This document shows, one piece after another, positions 1-6,222 of a DNA stretch of 15,692 bases; position 1 is the first letter of the stretch; each line of letters opens with the position of its first letter. The notes beneath the pieces were generated by a model, which ran no database searches, was not told the origin of the DNA, and was given only the letters and a program-made list of their open reading frames with translations. The position numbers and the translations under genes were made by a program. The stretch lies in assembly GCA_043811795.1 (NCBI GenBank), contig JBDRMV010000015.1, positions 1 through 15,692 of the forward strand, given 5' to 3'. Source of the DNA: JBDRMV01 sp043811795. GTDB taxonomy: Bacteria > CG03.

Positions 1-236
1 TTATTCAAAATGCGATGCAGAAAATCCGCAAGGGGCTGGTCGTGAGGCATGAGCAGGTAATATTTATACCAGTCAACTTTTTCAAAAAACGGGACTATTT
101 CGGGAAAGCCGGCTTTCCCTTTATTCGCAAGTTCCGCAACTTTTTCCGGAGAGACGTCTTCCTGTTGGGAAAAACCGTTAAACGGCGCGCAGCAGAGCAT
201 CAGAAAAACAATAAACCCTGACAATTTTTTTTTCAT
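1..236 (-). CDS. Exported HEAT-like repeat family protein, N-terminal part (runs off the window)
   Basis: This is an open minus-strand frame of 78 complete codons from an ATG at 236-234. It has no stop before the window edge, so the protein is partial. The first 24 or so residues form a Sec-type signal peptide: three lysines after Met, a hydrophobic core (FIVFLML), two cysteines, then a possible signal peptidase I site after residues GFS. The cysteines do not sit in a good lipobox. The mature start (residues about 29-60) matches the N-terminal block of the other three HEAT-like paralogues in this window: a short helix ending in a glycine (NKGKAG), then a PFFEKVDWYKY stretch equivalent to PLFDKIDW in the 338-1093 protein. 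I infer a periplasmic or surface member of that family. The ribosome site is weak (AGG about 14 nt upstream). Its molecular role is unknown. Confidence 0.72.
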   Translation of the reverse strand, partial: MKKKLSGFIVFLMLCCAPFNGFSQQEDVSPEKVAELANKGKAGFPEIVPFFEKVDWYKYYLLMPHDQPLADFLHRILN

Positions 237-273
237 CAGAAAATAAACCTATATCCACATATTCTGTCTAGAT

Positions 274-311
274 CCCTCTCCCCTTGAGGGAGAGGGCAGG
301 GGTGAGGGGTG
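274..311. repeat. GC-rich palindromic repeat (CCCTCTCCC...GGGAGAGGG)
   Basis: A perfect 9-bp inverted repeat (274-282 with 288-296, 5-nt loop) is followed by the purine-rich tail GGCAGGGGTGAGGGGTG. It lies between two minus-strand genes. The sequence type resembles widely dispersed intergenic palindromes in bacterial genomes. It could also form a hairpin in the transcript from the upstream minus-strand gene, but there is no clear T-run for an intrinsic terminator. Confidence 0.6.
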
Positions 312-337
312 TTAAAATTTTCATCATCATATTATTT

Positions 338-1093
338 TCAAAAAGGTCTTCCGAGAATTTTTTGCCGTATTTCCCTGTCCGTCTGTCCCGTGTGGTATCT
401 TAAATTTTTTACAAGTTCCGCTATCACTCCTTCATTTGTCTCTCTCTTCAGGGCGGAAACCAGCGTTGTCTCTGCCCATTCTTCTTTTATCCTTCCGAGA
501 GAATTCGCGGTTTGCATTCTTGTCCAGGCATCGTTGTGTTCTATTGTCCGTGCGAGCGTCGTTTTCCCTCTTTCGTTCCCGAGCAGAACGAGGGCTTCGG
601 CGAGAGGAACTTCCACAAGGGCGTCCTTTTCGTTTGACTTGAGAATAGCGCTTAAAAGCCGCGGTTTGCCGGAACTTTTACGGGAAAGAATTGAGATGAT
701 TCTCGCGCAGTTAAACCGGTTTCCCCTTTCCCCTGTTTTTAAAACGCTTTCCAAACCGTCAATTACCCATTCTGTTTTAACCGCCTCCGGAGCCGGCTCA
801 ATTCGCGCGTAAATCACGTCAAGGATGCCTCTTCTTATCCTCTCGGAGGAATCTTTTAGATAACCGGAAATAACGGCTATCGCCGCCGGTTCTTTTTTGG
901 CGATTTCAAGGAGAACATCTTTAAGGTCGTTGGCAAAAATCTGCGAAAGGTCATTCCCGTCATAAAGTTTCCAGTCAATCTTATCAAACAAGGGAACGAG
1001 CCGGCTGATTGATTTTTTCCCGGCCTTTACCAAATCCTGTTTTAAAGCAGGGGGAATTTCTTCGGTTGCTGAAAATGAACCAAGTTTTTCCAT
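338..1093 (-). CDS. HEAT-like repeat protein (paralogue family member 2)
   Basis: A 251-residue protein built of short paired helices of the PBS-lyase/HEAT type, for example IRRGILDVIYARIEPAP and WTRMQTANSLGRIKEEWAE. These scaffolds usually mediate protein-protein contacts. No catalytic motif or signal peptide is visible, so it is probably cytoplasmic. It shares two signatures with the other three paralogues here: an N-terminal PLFDKIDWKLY block (about residues 34-44) and a C-terminal tail, RYHTGQTDREIRQKILG (about residues 232-248). The start is the ATG at 1093-1091, preceded by AGGGAGA at suitable distance. The gene is divergent from groES, and a sigma-70-like promoter for it lies inside the shared 187-bp intergenic region. 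The precise function cannot be named. Its placement beside groES-groEL suggests, without proving, a link to protein quality control. Confidence 0.86.
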   Translation of the reverse strand: MEKLGSFSATEEIPPALKQDLVKAGKKSISRLVPLFDKIDWKLYDGNDLSQIFANDLKDVLLEIAKKEPAAIAVISGYLKDSSERIRRGILDVIYARIEPAPEAVKTEWVIDGLESVLKTGERGNRFNCARIISILSRKSSGKPRLLSAILKSNEKDALVEVPLAEALVLLGNERGKTTLARTIEHNDAWTRMQTANSLGRIKEEWAETTLVSALKRETNEGVIAELVKNLRYHTGQTDREIRQKILGRPF

Positions 1094-1138
1094 TTTCCAT
1101 TCTCCCTATGAGAGTTTTTTTCAGGCGTCCCCGGCAAT

Positions 1139-1168
1139 TTTATATCAATAATTCCGCGCCGCTGTCAA
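1139..1168 (-). promoter_or_regulatory. Sigma-70-like promoter for the divergent HEAT-like gene
   Basis: Read on the minus strand, TTGACA (1168-1163) is followed after 18 bp by TATAAA (1144-1139), about 46 bp before the ATG at 1093. The -35 box is one arm of a perfect 12-bp palindrome, GTCAAATTTGAC, at 1164-1175, which could be an operator. Inference from sequence only. Confidence 0.5.
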
Positions 1169-1203
1169 ATTTGACCGACCGCGCACAATTAACTGCGCGC
1201 CTC

Positions 1204-1232
1204 TTGACAAGTTTTTTGAATTTTTGTAATTT
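1204..1232 (+). promoter_or_regulatory. groES-groEL promoter (sigma-70 type)
   Basis: TTGACA at 1204-1209, a 17-bp spacer, and TAATTT at 1227-1232. The -35 is consensus and the spacing ideal. The start of transcription would fall near 1239, inside the CIRCE operator that begins at 1231, which is the normal arrangement for HrcA-repressed chaperonin operons. Confidence 0.8.
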
Positions 1233-1257
1233 AGCACCTAAATCGGTAGAGTGATAG
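1231..1257. promoter_or_regulatory. CIRCE operator (HrcA binding site), degenerate
   Basis: The left arm is TTAGCACCT (1231-1239), the spacer is 9 nt (1240-1248), and the right arm is GAGTGATAG (1249-1257). Each arm matches 7 of 9 positions of the established CIRCE consensus TTAGCACTC-N9-GAGTGCTAA. It overlaps the expected transcription start of groES-groEL, so repression by HrcA and release on heat stress are expected. hrcA is not in this window. Confidence 0.82.
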
Positions 1258-1280
1258 AGCAGGTATAGAAGGAGGCAGTT

Positions 1281-1568
1281 ATGAAATTCAAGCCGCTTGG
1301 AGACAAGGTTCTTGTTGAACCCGCAAAGGAAAAGGAGAGGAGCAGCAGCGGGATTATTATTCCCGACACGGCGAAGGAAAAACCGCAGGAGGGCAAGGTT
1401 ATTGCGGTAGGTTCGGGAAAAAGAGATGATTCGGGGAAACTCATCCCGATGGATGTGAAGGTCGGCGACAAAGTTATCTACGGAAAGTATGCCGGCACCG
1501 AAATCAAACTTGAAGGAAAGGACTATGTGATTGTGGACCAGTCGGATATCAGCGGGATACTGGAGTAA
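1281..1568 (+). CDS. groES: Co-chaperonin GroES (Cpn10)
   Basis: A 95-residue protein with the full GroES layout: N-terminal FKPLGDKVLVEP, the mobile loop region that docks on GroEL (about residues 17-34, with SSSGIIIPDTA), the KVIAVGSG segment and the C-terminal YVIVDQSDISGILE. It forms the heptameric lid of the GroEL folding chamber in the cytoplasm. The ribosome site AAGGAGG (1269-1275) lies 5 nt before the ATG, which fixes the start. Transcription comes from the promoter/CIRCE region directly upstream. groEL follows after 32 nt in the same operon. Length and sequence are entirely typical. Confidence 0.98.
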   Translation: MKFKPLGDKVLVEPAKEKERSSSGIIIPDTAKEKPQEGKVIAVGSGKRDDSGKLIPMDVKVGDKVIYGKYAGTEIKLEGKDYVIVDQSDISGILE

Positions 1569-1600
1569 AATTTTAGGAATTAAGTATAGAGGAGGAAGAG

Positions 1601-3217
1601 ATGGCAAAACAGTTAAAATTCGGGCATGACGCTTTTTCTGCGCTGCAGAAAGGAATCGAGCAGCTCGCCGCAGCCGTAAAAATTACGCTCGGGCCGAAGG
1701 GAAGGCACGTGATTCTTGACAAAAAGTTCGGTTCGCCGACGATTACAAACGACGGCGTGACGGTTGCAAAAGAGATTGAGCTGCAGGACCCTTTTGAAAA
1801 TATGGGCGCCCAGCTTGTTAAAGAAGTCGCTTCAAAAACAAACGATGTCGCCGGCGACGGCACGACGACGGCGGTCGTTCTTGCGGAGGCGATTTTCAAA
1901 GAGGGTATGAAGAACATCACGGCGGGAGCGAGCGCGGTTCATATAAAAGCCGGGATTGACAAGGCGGTTAAAATTGCCGTGAGCGAAATCAAAAAAAACT
2001 CAAAGAAAGTGAGCGGGGGCGAACTTGAGCAAATCGCTACTATTTCCGCAAACTCAAAGGAAGTGGGACAACTCATTGCCGAGGCGATAAGTAAAGTCGG
2101 TAAAGACGGCGTCATCACCGTTGAAGAGGGGAAAACATCGACAACCACGCTGGACGTCGTGGAGGGGATGCAGTTTGACAGGGGCAACATTTCCCCGTAC
2201 TTTGTGACGGATGCGGAGAGGATGGAGACGATTCTTGAAGACCCTTACATCATCATCACGGATAAAAAGGTTTCGTCAATGCAGGACATGCTGCCGCTTA
2301 TTGAAAAAATTGCGAAAAGGGGCCAATCGTTTCTGCTGATTGCCGACGAGGTCGAAGGGGAAGCGCTTGCGACGCTGGTCGTGAACAAACTCCGCGGAAT
2401 TCTCAAATGCGCCGCCGTGAAAGCCCCGGGTTTCGGCGACAGAAGGAAAGAGATGCTCGGCGATATTGCGACCATTACGAAGGGCACCGTTATTTCGGAA
2501 GATGTCGGGATGAAACTTGAAAAAGCGGAACTCGATATGCTCGGCTCCGCAAAAAGAGTGACGATTGACAAAGAGAACACGACAATCGTCGAAGGCAGGG
2601 GAGCCAAAAAAGACATTGACGCGAGAATCGGTCAGATAAGAAAGCAGATTGAGGAAACGGACTCGGATTACGACAAGGAAAAACTTGAGGAGCGTCTCGC
2701 GAAACTTGCCGGAGGCGTTGCGGTAATCAACGTGGGCGGCGCGACGGAAACCGAGATGAAGGCAAAGAAATTCAAGGTTGAGGACGCGATGCATGCGACG
2801 CGCGCGGCCGAGGAAGAAGGCATCATTCCCGGCGGCGGCGTGATGCTTCTCAGGGCGATTGAAAAAATAAAAGAAACCAAGTTCGCGGATTCCGAGGAGC
2901 AGACGGGAGCCAACATCGTGATGAAAGCGCTTGAAGCGCCGATGAGGGAAATTGCCAGAAATGCCGGCCAGGAAGGAACGGTGGTCGTGCAGGAAGTCAA
3001 AAAACGTGGCGGCAACATCGGTTTTGACGCCGACAAGGGCGAGTTCGTCGATATGCTGAAAGCCGGCATTGTTGACCCTGTAAAAGTCGTAAGGACTTCT
3101 CTTGAAAACGGCGCCTCGATCGCAGCTGTTCTTCTGACGGCGGAATGTCTTGTCACGGACATTCCCGAAGAAAAGAAAGAAATGTCCGGGATGCCTCCCG
3201 GCGGCGGAATGTATTAA
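1601..3217 (+). CDS. groEL: Chaperonin GroEL (Cpn60)
   Basis: A 538-residue group I chaperonin that folds client proteins in an ATP-driven double heptameric ring with GroES. The ATP site motif GDGTTT is at residues 85-90, with the catalytic-loop Asp at 86. The nucleotide-binding segment EEEGIIPGGGV lies near residue 405. The apical domain (about residues 190-370) is intact, and the C-terminus ends in a short Gly-Met-rich tail (MPPGGGMY). The ribosome site GGAGG (1591-1595) precedes the ATG by 5 nt. It is second in the groES-groEL operon and shares its CIRCE control. A 6-bp GC stem (3198-3203 with 3229-3234) followed by five T overlaps the stop codon and might help termination, but its 25-nt loop makes that weak. 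Confidence 0.99.
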   Translation: MAKQLKFGHDAFSALQKGIEQLAAAVKITLGPKGRHVILDKKFGSPTITNDGVTVAKEIELQDPFENMGAQLVKEVASKTNDVAGDGTTTAVVLAEAIFKEGMKNITAGASAVHIKAGIDKAVKIAVSEIKKNSKKVSGGELEQIATISANSKEVGQLIAEAISKVGKDGVITVEEGKTSTTTLDVVEGMQFDRGNISPYFVTDAERMETILEDPYIIITDKKVSSMQDMLPLIEKIAKRGQSFLLIADEVEGEALATLVVNKLRGILKCAAVKAPGFGDRRKEMLGDIATITKGTVISEDVGMKLEKAELDMLGSAKRVTIDKENTTIVEGRGAKKDIDARIGQIRKQIEETDSDYDKEKLEERLAKLAGGVAVINVGGATETEMKAKKFKVEDAMHATRAAEEEGIIPGGGVMLLRAIEKIKETKFADSEEQTGANIVMKALEAPMREIARNAGQEGTVVVQEVKKRGGNIGFDADKGEFVDMLKAGIVDPVKVVRTSLENGASIAAVLLTAECLVTDIPEEKKEMSGMPPGGGMY

Positions 3218-3243
3218 GAAAAAAGGGACGCCGGATTTTTAAT

Positions 3244-3305
3244 GGGGTCAGGTCTTGCAATAATGCATTTTTTCCGGAAGTGATGTTGCATTAAGGCCTG
3301 ACCCC
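3244..3305. repeat. Long imperfect palindrome, REP-like (GGGGTCAGG...CCTGACCCC)
   Basis: GGGGTCAGGTCTT (3244-3256) pairs with AAGGCCTGACCCC (3293-3305) over 13 positions with one G-T pair. After a 5-nt bulge, AATGCA (3262-3267) pairs with TGCATT (3287-3292). It lies 27 bp after groEL, where it could stabilise the mRNA 3' end or aid termination. The form resembles the dispersed palindromes mobilised by REP-associated (RAYT/IS200-like) transposases, although no transposase gene is here. The rest of the groEL-regulator gap, up to the promoter at 3460, holds nothing else I can support. Confidence 0.6.
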
Positions 3306-3459
3306 GTATTTTTCTGCGGGTTTTTCAGGATACCACGCGCGGCATATTAAACAGGAAGAAGTACGGCCGCTTTCTTTTTCCCCGTCGATTTTTTTAAGTA
3401 GACAGTTCACAACCTGTACTCCAATAAACAGCATTTATCAAGAAATCCCAAATTGCCCC

Positions 3460-3488
3460 TTGACAAATGGGTTAAACCGTATTATACT
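3460..3488 (+). promoter_or_regulatory. Strong sigma-70 promoter for the HTH-receiver regulator locus
   Basis: Consensus TTGACA (3460-3465), a 17-bp spacer, and TATACT (3483-3488). Transcription would start near 3495, about 20 nt before the ATG at 3516. This promoter drives the truncated HTH copy and, through it, the intact regulator that begins at 3703. Confidence 0.85.
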
Positions 3489-3515
3489 TATACCGAAAGC
3501 AGATAGAGGGTATTA

Positions 3516-3710
3516 ATGAATAAAAAAATATTTACCACTCAGGATGTTTCACGCATGTTGTCATGCGACCTAACTACCGTTATAAAATGGGTCAACGAAG
3601 GCAGGAAAATCGGGTCACCTCTATTTTTTCTTACTGATACAAAAGTAAAAAATAGAAGTGACCCATTTTCGCATTTAAAGCGATCACTGGAATCAAGTGC
3701 ATATGCCTAA
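3516..3710 (+). CDS. Truncated HTH protein (5' duplicate of the following regulator)
   Basis: A 64-codon ORF starting at an ATG preceded by a purine-rich GAGGGTA. Residues 3-29 are identical to the N-terminal excisionase/MerR-like helix-turn-helix of the next gene. The frame then runs into a palindromic repeat and unrelated sequence (residues 30-64) and stops at 3708-3710. It therefore keeps the recognition helices but lacks the wing (TPGGHRRI) and the whole receiver domain. The start codon of the intact gene (3703) lies inside its last codons, so the two could be translationally coupled. It may be a by-product of the duplication or a short competitor of the full regulator. The sequence alone cannot decide. 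Confidence 0.55.
   Translation: MNKKIFTTQDVSRMLSCDLTTVIKWVNEGRKIGSPLFFLTDTKVKNRSDPFSHLKRSLESSAYA
3521..3601 (+). repeat. 81-bp direct repeat, copy 1 (regulator 5' end)
   Basis: Identical over 81 bp to 3708-3788 (offset 187). It covers codons 2 to 29 of the HTH-coding region. The first mismatches are at 3520/3707 and 3602/3789. Complete identity implies a recent event. Confidence 0.95.
3605..3670. repeat. REP-like palindrome between the duplicated segments (GGGTCAC...GTGACCC)
   Basis: GGGTCACCTCTATTTTTT (3612-3629) pairs with its complement at 3647-3664, with a single mismatch (3619/3657). The stem continues outward through GAAAAT (3605-3610) and ATTTTC (3665-3670), with C3611 bulged. It sits exactly between the two 81-bp repeats and is part of the 106-bp unique insert. 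It resembles a mobile palindromic repeat. Confidence 0.75.
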
Positions 3711-4263
3711 AAAAATATTTACCACTCAGGATGTTTCACGCATGTTGTCATGCGACCTAACTACCGTTATAAAATGGGTCAACGAAGGTAAGTTAAAAGC
3801 GTACAAAACACCCGGCGGACACAGAAGGATTGAAGGGCCGGATCTGGTTGACTTTGTAAAAAAATTCAAACTTCCTTTCCCCGATGAATTGAAAGAGGAA
3901 AACCGCATTCTCATTGTAGATGACGATCCTGATTTTGTCAGTCTTACGGCGGGATATCTGCAGAAGGTCGATAACATCCGCATTGACAGCGCCAACGAGG
4001 GTTTTCTGGCGGGCGAGAAGGTCATTTCGTTTAATCCTCACGTCGTAATTCTTGACGTAAAACTTCCCGGGATTGACGGCTACGAGGTCTGCAGGAGAAT
4101 AAAAGAAAGGGAAGAAACGAAGGGTATCAAAATCCTTGTGGTAACGGCGTACGATTCTCCGCAGGACAGGCGCACCGCCCTTGAAAGCGGCGCCGACGTT
4201 TATTTTGTAAAACCGCTGAAATCAGACCAGTTCGTAAGTACAGTAAAAAAACTTCTGGCGTAA
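3703..4263 (+). CDS. Response regulator with N-terminal excisionase/MerR-like HTH and C-terminal receiver domain
   Basis: A 186-residue two-domain protein. Residues 5-50 form an excisionase/MerR-like DNA-binding domain (FTTQDVSRML, VIKWVNEGKL, wing TPGGHRRI). Residues 68-186 form a CheY-like receiver with acidic pocket D73/D74, phospho-acceptor D118 in VVILDVKLPG, T149 and the conserved K170-P171. It should bind DNA and be controlled by phosphorylation from an unidentified histidine kinase. The domain order is the reverse of classical response regulators. I chose ATG 3703, giving MPKK like the MNKK of copy 1; a GTG at 3697 is also in frame. No good ribosome site is visible, and the start overlaps the stop of the truncated upstream copy, suggesting coupled translation. 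Before the duplication, the gene probably began at the position now occupied by 3516. Confidence 0.9.
   Translation: MPKKIFTTQDVSRMLSCDLTTVIKWVNEGKLKAYKTPGGHRRIEGPDLVDFVKKFKLPFPDELKEENRILIVDDDPDFVSLTAGYLQKVDNIRIDSANEGFLAGEKVISFNPHVVILDVKLPGIDGYEVCRRIKEREETKGIKILVVTAYDSPQDRRTALESGADVYFVKPLKSDQFVSTVKKLLA
3708..3788 (+). repeat. 81-bp direct repeat, copy 2 (regulator 5' end)
   Basis: Identical over 81 bp to 3521-3601. This copy lies within the intact regulator gene. Confidence 0.95.
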
Positions 4264-4312
4264 TGAAAAATTTTTCCGTTTTTCAGAATGGCTTTTTGTT
4301 TTCGAAAGTGGC

Positions 4313-4336
4313 AAGTAAACAGTGCAATGGTTACTT
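4313..4336. promoter_or_regulatory. Inverted repeat upstream of the MerR-like gene, possible operator
   Basis: AAGTAA (4313-4318) and TTACTT (4331-4336) form a perfect 6-bp dyad with a 12-bp centre, ending 9 bp before the ribosome site of the short MerR-like gene. Autoregulation would fit a MerR-type protein. I see no clear -35/-10 pair around it, so this is tentative. Confidence 0.3.
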
Positions 4337-4357
4337 AAAAAAAATGGAGGTGTTATT

Positions 4358-4597
4358 ATGACAAGTGCAAGAAGGATTCGGCTTGAGAAAGGGCTTTTGA
4401 AGGTTTGTGAAGTCGCCGAGGAAGCCGGCGTGAGACCGTCAACCGTGAAATTTTACAACGAGCAGGGGCTTATTGACGTTACCGCTTACACCAAGGGCGG
4501 CTACCGGCTGTTCGACAGAGAGAAGACGGTGAAAAGAATCATCGCTATTCGTCAGATGACGTCCAGAAGAATGGCGCTGGCGCAGTTCGCCGTTTAA
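4358..4597 (+). CDS. Short MerR-family DNA-binding protein
   Basis: A 79-residue protein that is almost only the MerR DNA-binding domain: helix-turn-helix at about residues 15-39 (VCEVAEEAGVRPSTVKFYNEQ), then the wing KGGYRLFD, and a short helix ending IRQMTSRRMALAQFAV. Typical MerR regulators run on into a dimerisation helix and an effector domain, both absent here. The ATG at 4358 has GGAGG (4346-4350) 7 nt upstream. An earlier in-frame ATG at 4322 lacks such a site and would put the ribosome site inside the gene. It precedes the two plus-strand HEAT-like genes by 41 nt and may regulate or be cotranscribed with them. Its target and any ligand are unknown. Confidence 0.85.
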   Translation: MTSARRIRLEKGLLKVCEVAEEAGVRPSTVKFYNEQGLIDVTAYTKGGYRLFDREKTVKRIIAIRQMTSRRMALAQFAV

Positions 4598-4638
4598 CAA
4601 AGTATGGCAAAACGTTCTTTTGAAAGTTTTTGCGCAAA

Positions 4639-5397
4639 ATGTTGAAATCGGAAAATAAAATAAATATGAGAAGCGGTGAAAATTGCTTTTCTCCGGAAAA
4701 ACCCTTATCAAGGGAAGATATAAAAGGGTTCATAAAACAAGGGAAGGAATGTTTTAATGAAGTGATTCCGCTCCTGAATTTGATTAACTGGGAAAAATAC
4801 GGCGAGAAGATGGACGAATGGCCGCTTGCCCGCGATCTCCGCTTTGTTATCAGAGAAATAATCAGAAACGACAGCGGAGCGTCGCCCGACCTCGCGCGTT
4901 TCCTGAAAAGTTCCGCATGGAGAATCAGGTGGGGAATAATTTCCGTTCTTTTAGACGAAGAAGTAAAGGACCCTGCACTTGTCCCTTTTCTAATTCTTCT
5001 TCTGGAAGATGAAAATAAGTCAATCCGCAGGGGAGCGGTCCGCCTTCTTGCCGTCCAGCCGTCGGAGGATACCGGCGCAATCCTCGCCGAAGTCCTCGTA
5101 AACGAAAAAGACCAGTTCGTTCTTATAGACGTTGCGAAAGGCCTGCTTGAAAGGGGCGATGCGCGCGGGGAAAAAGTTATGAGAAAAATTCTTTTTGACT
5201 CTCCCCACTGGGCGGCGCGCGCCTCGGCGGCAAGGTGTCTGGGAATTGTGAAAAACAACGAAGCGTTTAACCTTCTGACCGATGCCCTTCCGAAAGAAGG
5301 TTTTCAGCCGGTGGTTTCTCAGATAATAGAGAGCATCAGAAGACACACCGGCCTTACCGATGACGATGTCCGCAGGAGGTGGCTGAATGTCCGCTAA
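4639..5397 (+). CDS. HEAT-like repeat protein (paralogue family member 3)
   Basis: About 252 residues, with no signal peptide and probably cytoplasmic. After a polar leader, residues about 20-45 match the family N-terminal block (LSREDIKGFIKQG, then PLLNLINWEKY). HEAT-like helix pairs follow (IRRGAVRLLAVQPSEDTGAIL, AARASAARCLGIVKNNEA). The protein ends in the family tail IRRHTGLTDDDVRRRWL. The start is uncertain: ATG 4639 and ATG 4666 are both in frame and neither has a strong ribosome site. A TTG at 4630 is also possible. The 3' end overlaps the next family member by 11 nt, and the ribosome site of that gene (AGGAGG, 5374-5379) lies inside this coding sequence, so the two are an operon. It is probably a scaffold protein with no recognised enzymatic motif. 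Confidence 0.86.
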   Translation: MLKSENKINMRSGENCFSPEKPLSREDIKGFIKQGKECFNEVIPLLNLINWEKYGEKMDEWPLARDLRFVIREIIRNDSGASPDLARFLKSSAWRIRWGIISVLLDEEVKDPALVPFLILLLEDENKSIRRGAVRLLAVQPSEDTGAILAEVLVNEKDQFVLIDVAKGLLERGDARGEKVMRKILFDSPHWAARASAARCLGIVKNNEAFNLLTDALPKEGFQPVVSQIIESIRRHTGLTDDDVRRRWLNVR

Positions 5398-6217
5398 AAA
5401 TGTTTTTATCCCGGTAGAAGCCGCCGTCGGTCTAACGGGGTTTGCTGCTGCGGGTGTTATTTTTGTTTTTTCCGCTGCGGCGCAGGCGGGCATTCTGGAT
5501 TCCCGTCCTGCGGAAGAATTCTTATCGGCTGATGAAGTGAAAAATTTAATTGACAGGGGGAGCGAAGTGATTACCGAGGCGGTCGCCGCTTTTGAGAAAC
5601 TGGATAAAATCGACTGGGAAGGATGTCCTCAGAGCCAGACGGTTCAACCGCTTGGAAAAGATATTGTTCATATTTTAAGCGAAGTCATAAAAAATGATAT
5701 TTCAGCGGTCGACCTCTTTTTGAAAATGCTCAAGGAAGGAACATTCCGCGAGCGCTGCGGTATTATGTGCGTTCTGATTAAGGAAAAAACGGCTGACACC
5801 CGTCTCGTTCCGGTTCTTGCCGGGATGATTGACGCTGAAAAAGCGGTCAGGATGAGAGCTGTTTATCTTCTCGGAATTCAGGACGGCGAAGAAGCCGTCA
5901 GGATTCTCCGGAAAGCGCTGAAGACCGAGAAGGACATTAAAATCAGGCAGGACGCCGCCGCTGCTCTGGCAGGGCGCGGGGATAAAAAGGGAATTAAAGT
6001 TCTGGAAAACGACCTGCGGAGCGCCGACGCGCATTTTCGCGCGGAGACCGCCCAGCGGCTCGGCAATATCCGGAGGAAAGAGATTTTACCTCTCCTGGAA
6101 AAAGCAATCAGAAAAGAAAAAAGCAGTATGGTGGTCGCCGCTCTTGTAAGTTCCATCCGCAGGCACACGGGCAAGACGGACGATGAGGTGAGACAGGAGT
6201 ATCTGGGGCAACCGTAA
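5387..6217 (+). CDS. Exported HEAT-like repeat protein (paralogue family member 4)
   Basis: A 276-residue protein. Residues 1-34 form a hydrophobic leader with a clean signal peptidase I site (AQA at 32-34, then G35), so the mature protein is probably periplasmic. The leader is unusual in having a Glu (E11) at the start of its hydrophobic core. The family N-terminal block follows (LSADEVKNLIDRG, KLDKIDW). Several HEAT-like repeats come next (VRMRAVYLLGIQDGEEAV, IRQDAAAALAGRGDKKGI, FRAETAQRLGNIRRKEI), then the tail IRRHTGKTDDEVRQEYLG. The ATG at 5387 has AGGAGG 7 nt upstream and overlaps the preceding paralogue by 11 nt. It appears that one exported and one cytoplasmic member are paired on each side of groES-groEL. 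The exact function is unknown. Confidence 0.9.
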   Translation: MSAKNVFIPVEAAVGLTGFAAAGVIFVFSAAAQAGILDSRPAEEFLSADEVKNLIDRGSEVITEAVAAFEKLDKIDWEGCPQSQTVQPLGKDIVHILSEVIKNDISAVDLFLKMLKEGTFRERCGIMCVLIKEKTADTRLVPVLAGMIDAEKAVRMRAVYLLGIQDGEEAVRILRKALKTEKDIKIRQDAAAALAGRGDKKGIKVLENDLRSADAHFRAETAQRLGNIRRKEILPLLEKAIRKEKSSMVVAALVSSIRRHTGKTDDEVRQEYLGQP

Positions 6218-6222
6218 TAAAA

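Noticed and set aside
15..221. 68-codon plus-strand frame at the left edge
   Set aside because: It is antisense to the partial HEAT-like paralogue, whose signal peptide and family block are convincing.
309..812. Long plus-strand open frame (167 codons)
   Set aside because: It is antisense to the HEAT-like gene at 338-1093, which has family homology with three other proteins here, and its translation is Ser/Arg/Phe-rich without domain features.
1140..3162. Several minus-strand frames opposite groES and groEL
   Set aside because: These are shadows of the highly conserved chaperonin genes. None has a recognisable domain or ribosome site.
3198..3240. Possible intrinsic terminator overlapping the groEL stop (CCGGCG...CGCCGG then TTTTT)
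   Set aside because: The stem is only 6 bp with a 25-nt loop containing the stop codon. It is too weak to call as a feature.
3397..3420. ACAG-N8-CTGT inverted repeat in the groEL-regulator gap, considered as an SOS box
   Set aside because: The half-sites are in the opposite order to the LexA consensus CTGT-N8-ACAG, and no SOS gene follows.
4545..5258. 237-codon minus-strand frame opposite a HEAT-like gene
   Set aside because: The composition is Ser/Arg/Phe-rich, and the plus-strand frame has clear family motifs and operon spacing.
5387..5500. Possible type IV prepilin leader in the exported HEAT-like protein (Phe then Glu five residues on)
   Set aside because: The residue before the Phe is Val, not Gly, and an ordinary AQA signal peptidase site follows the hydrophobic segment.
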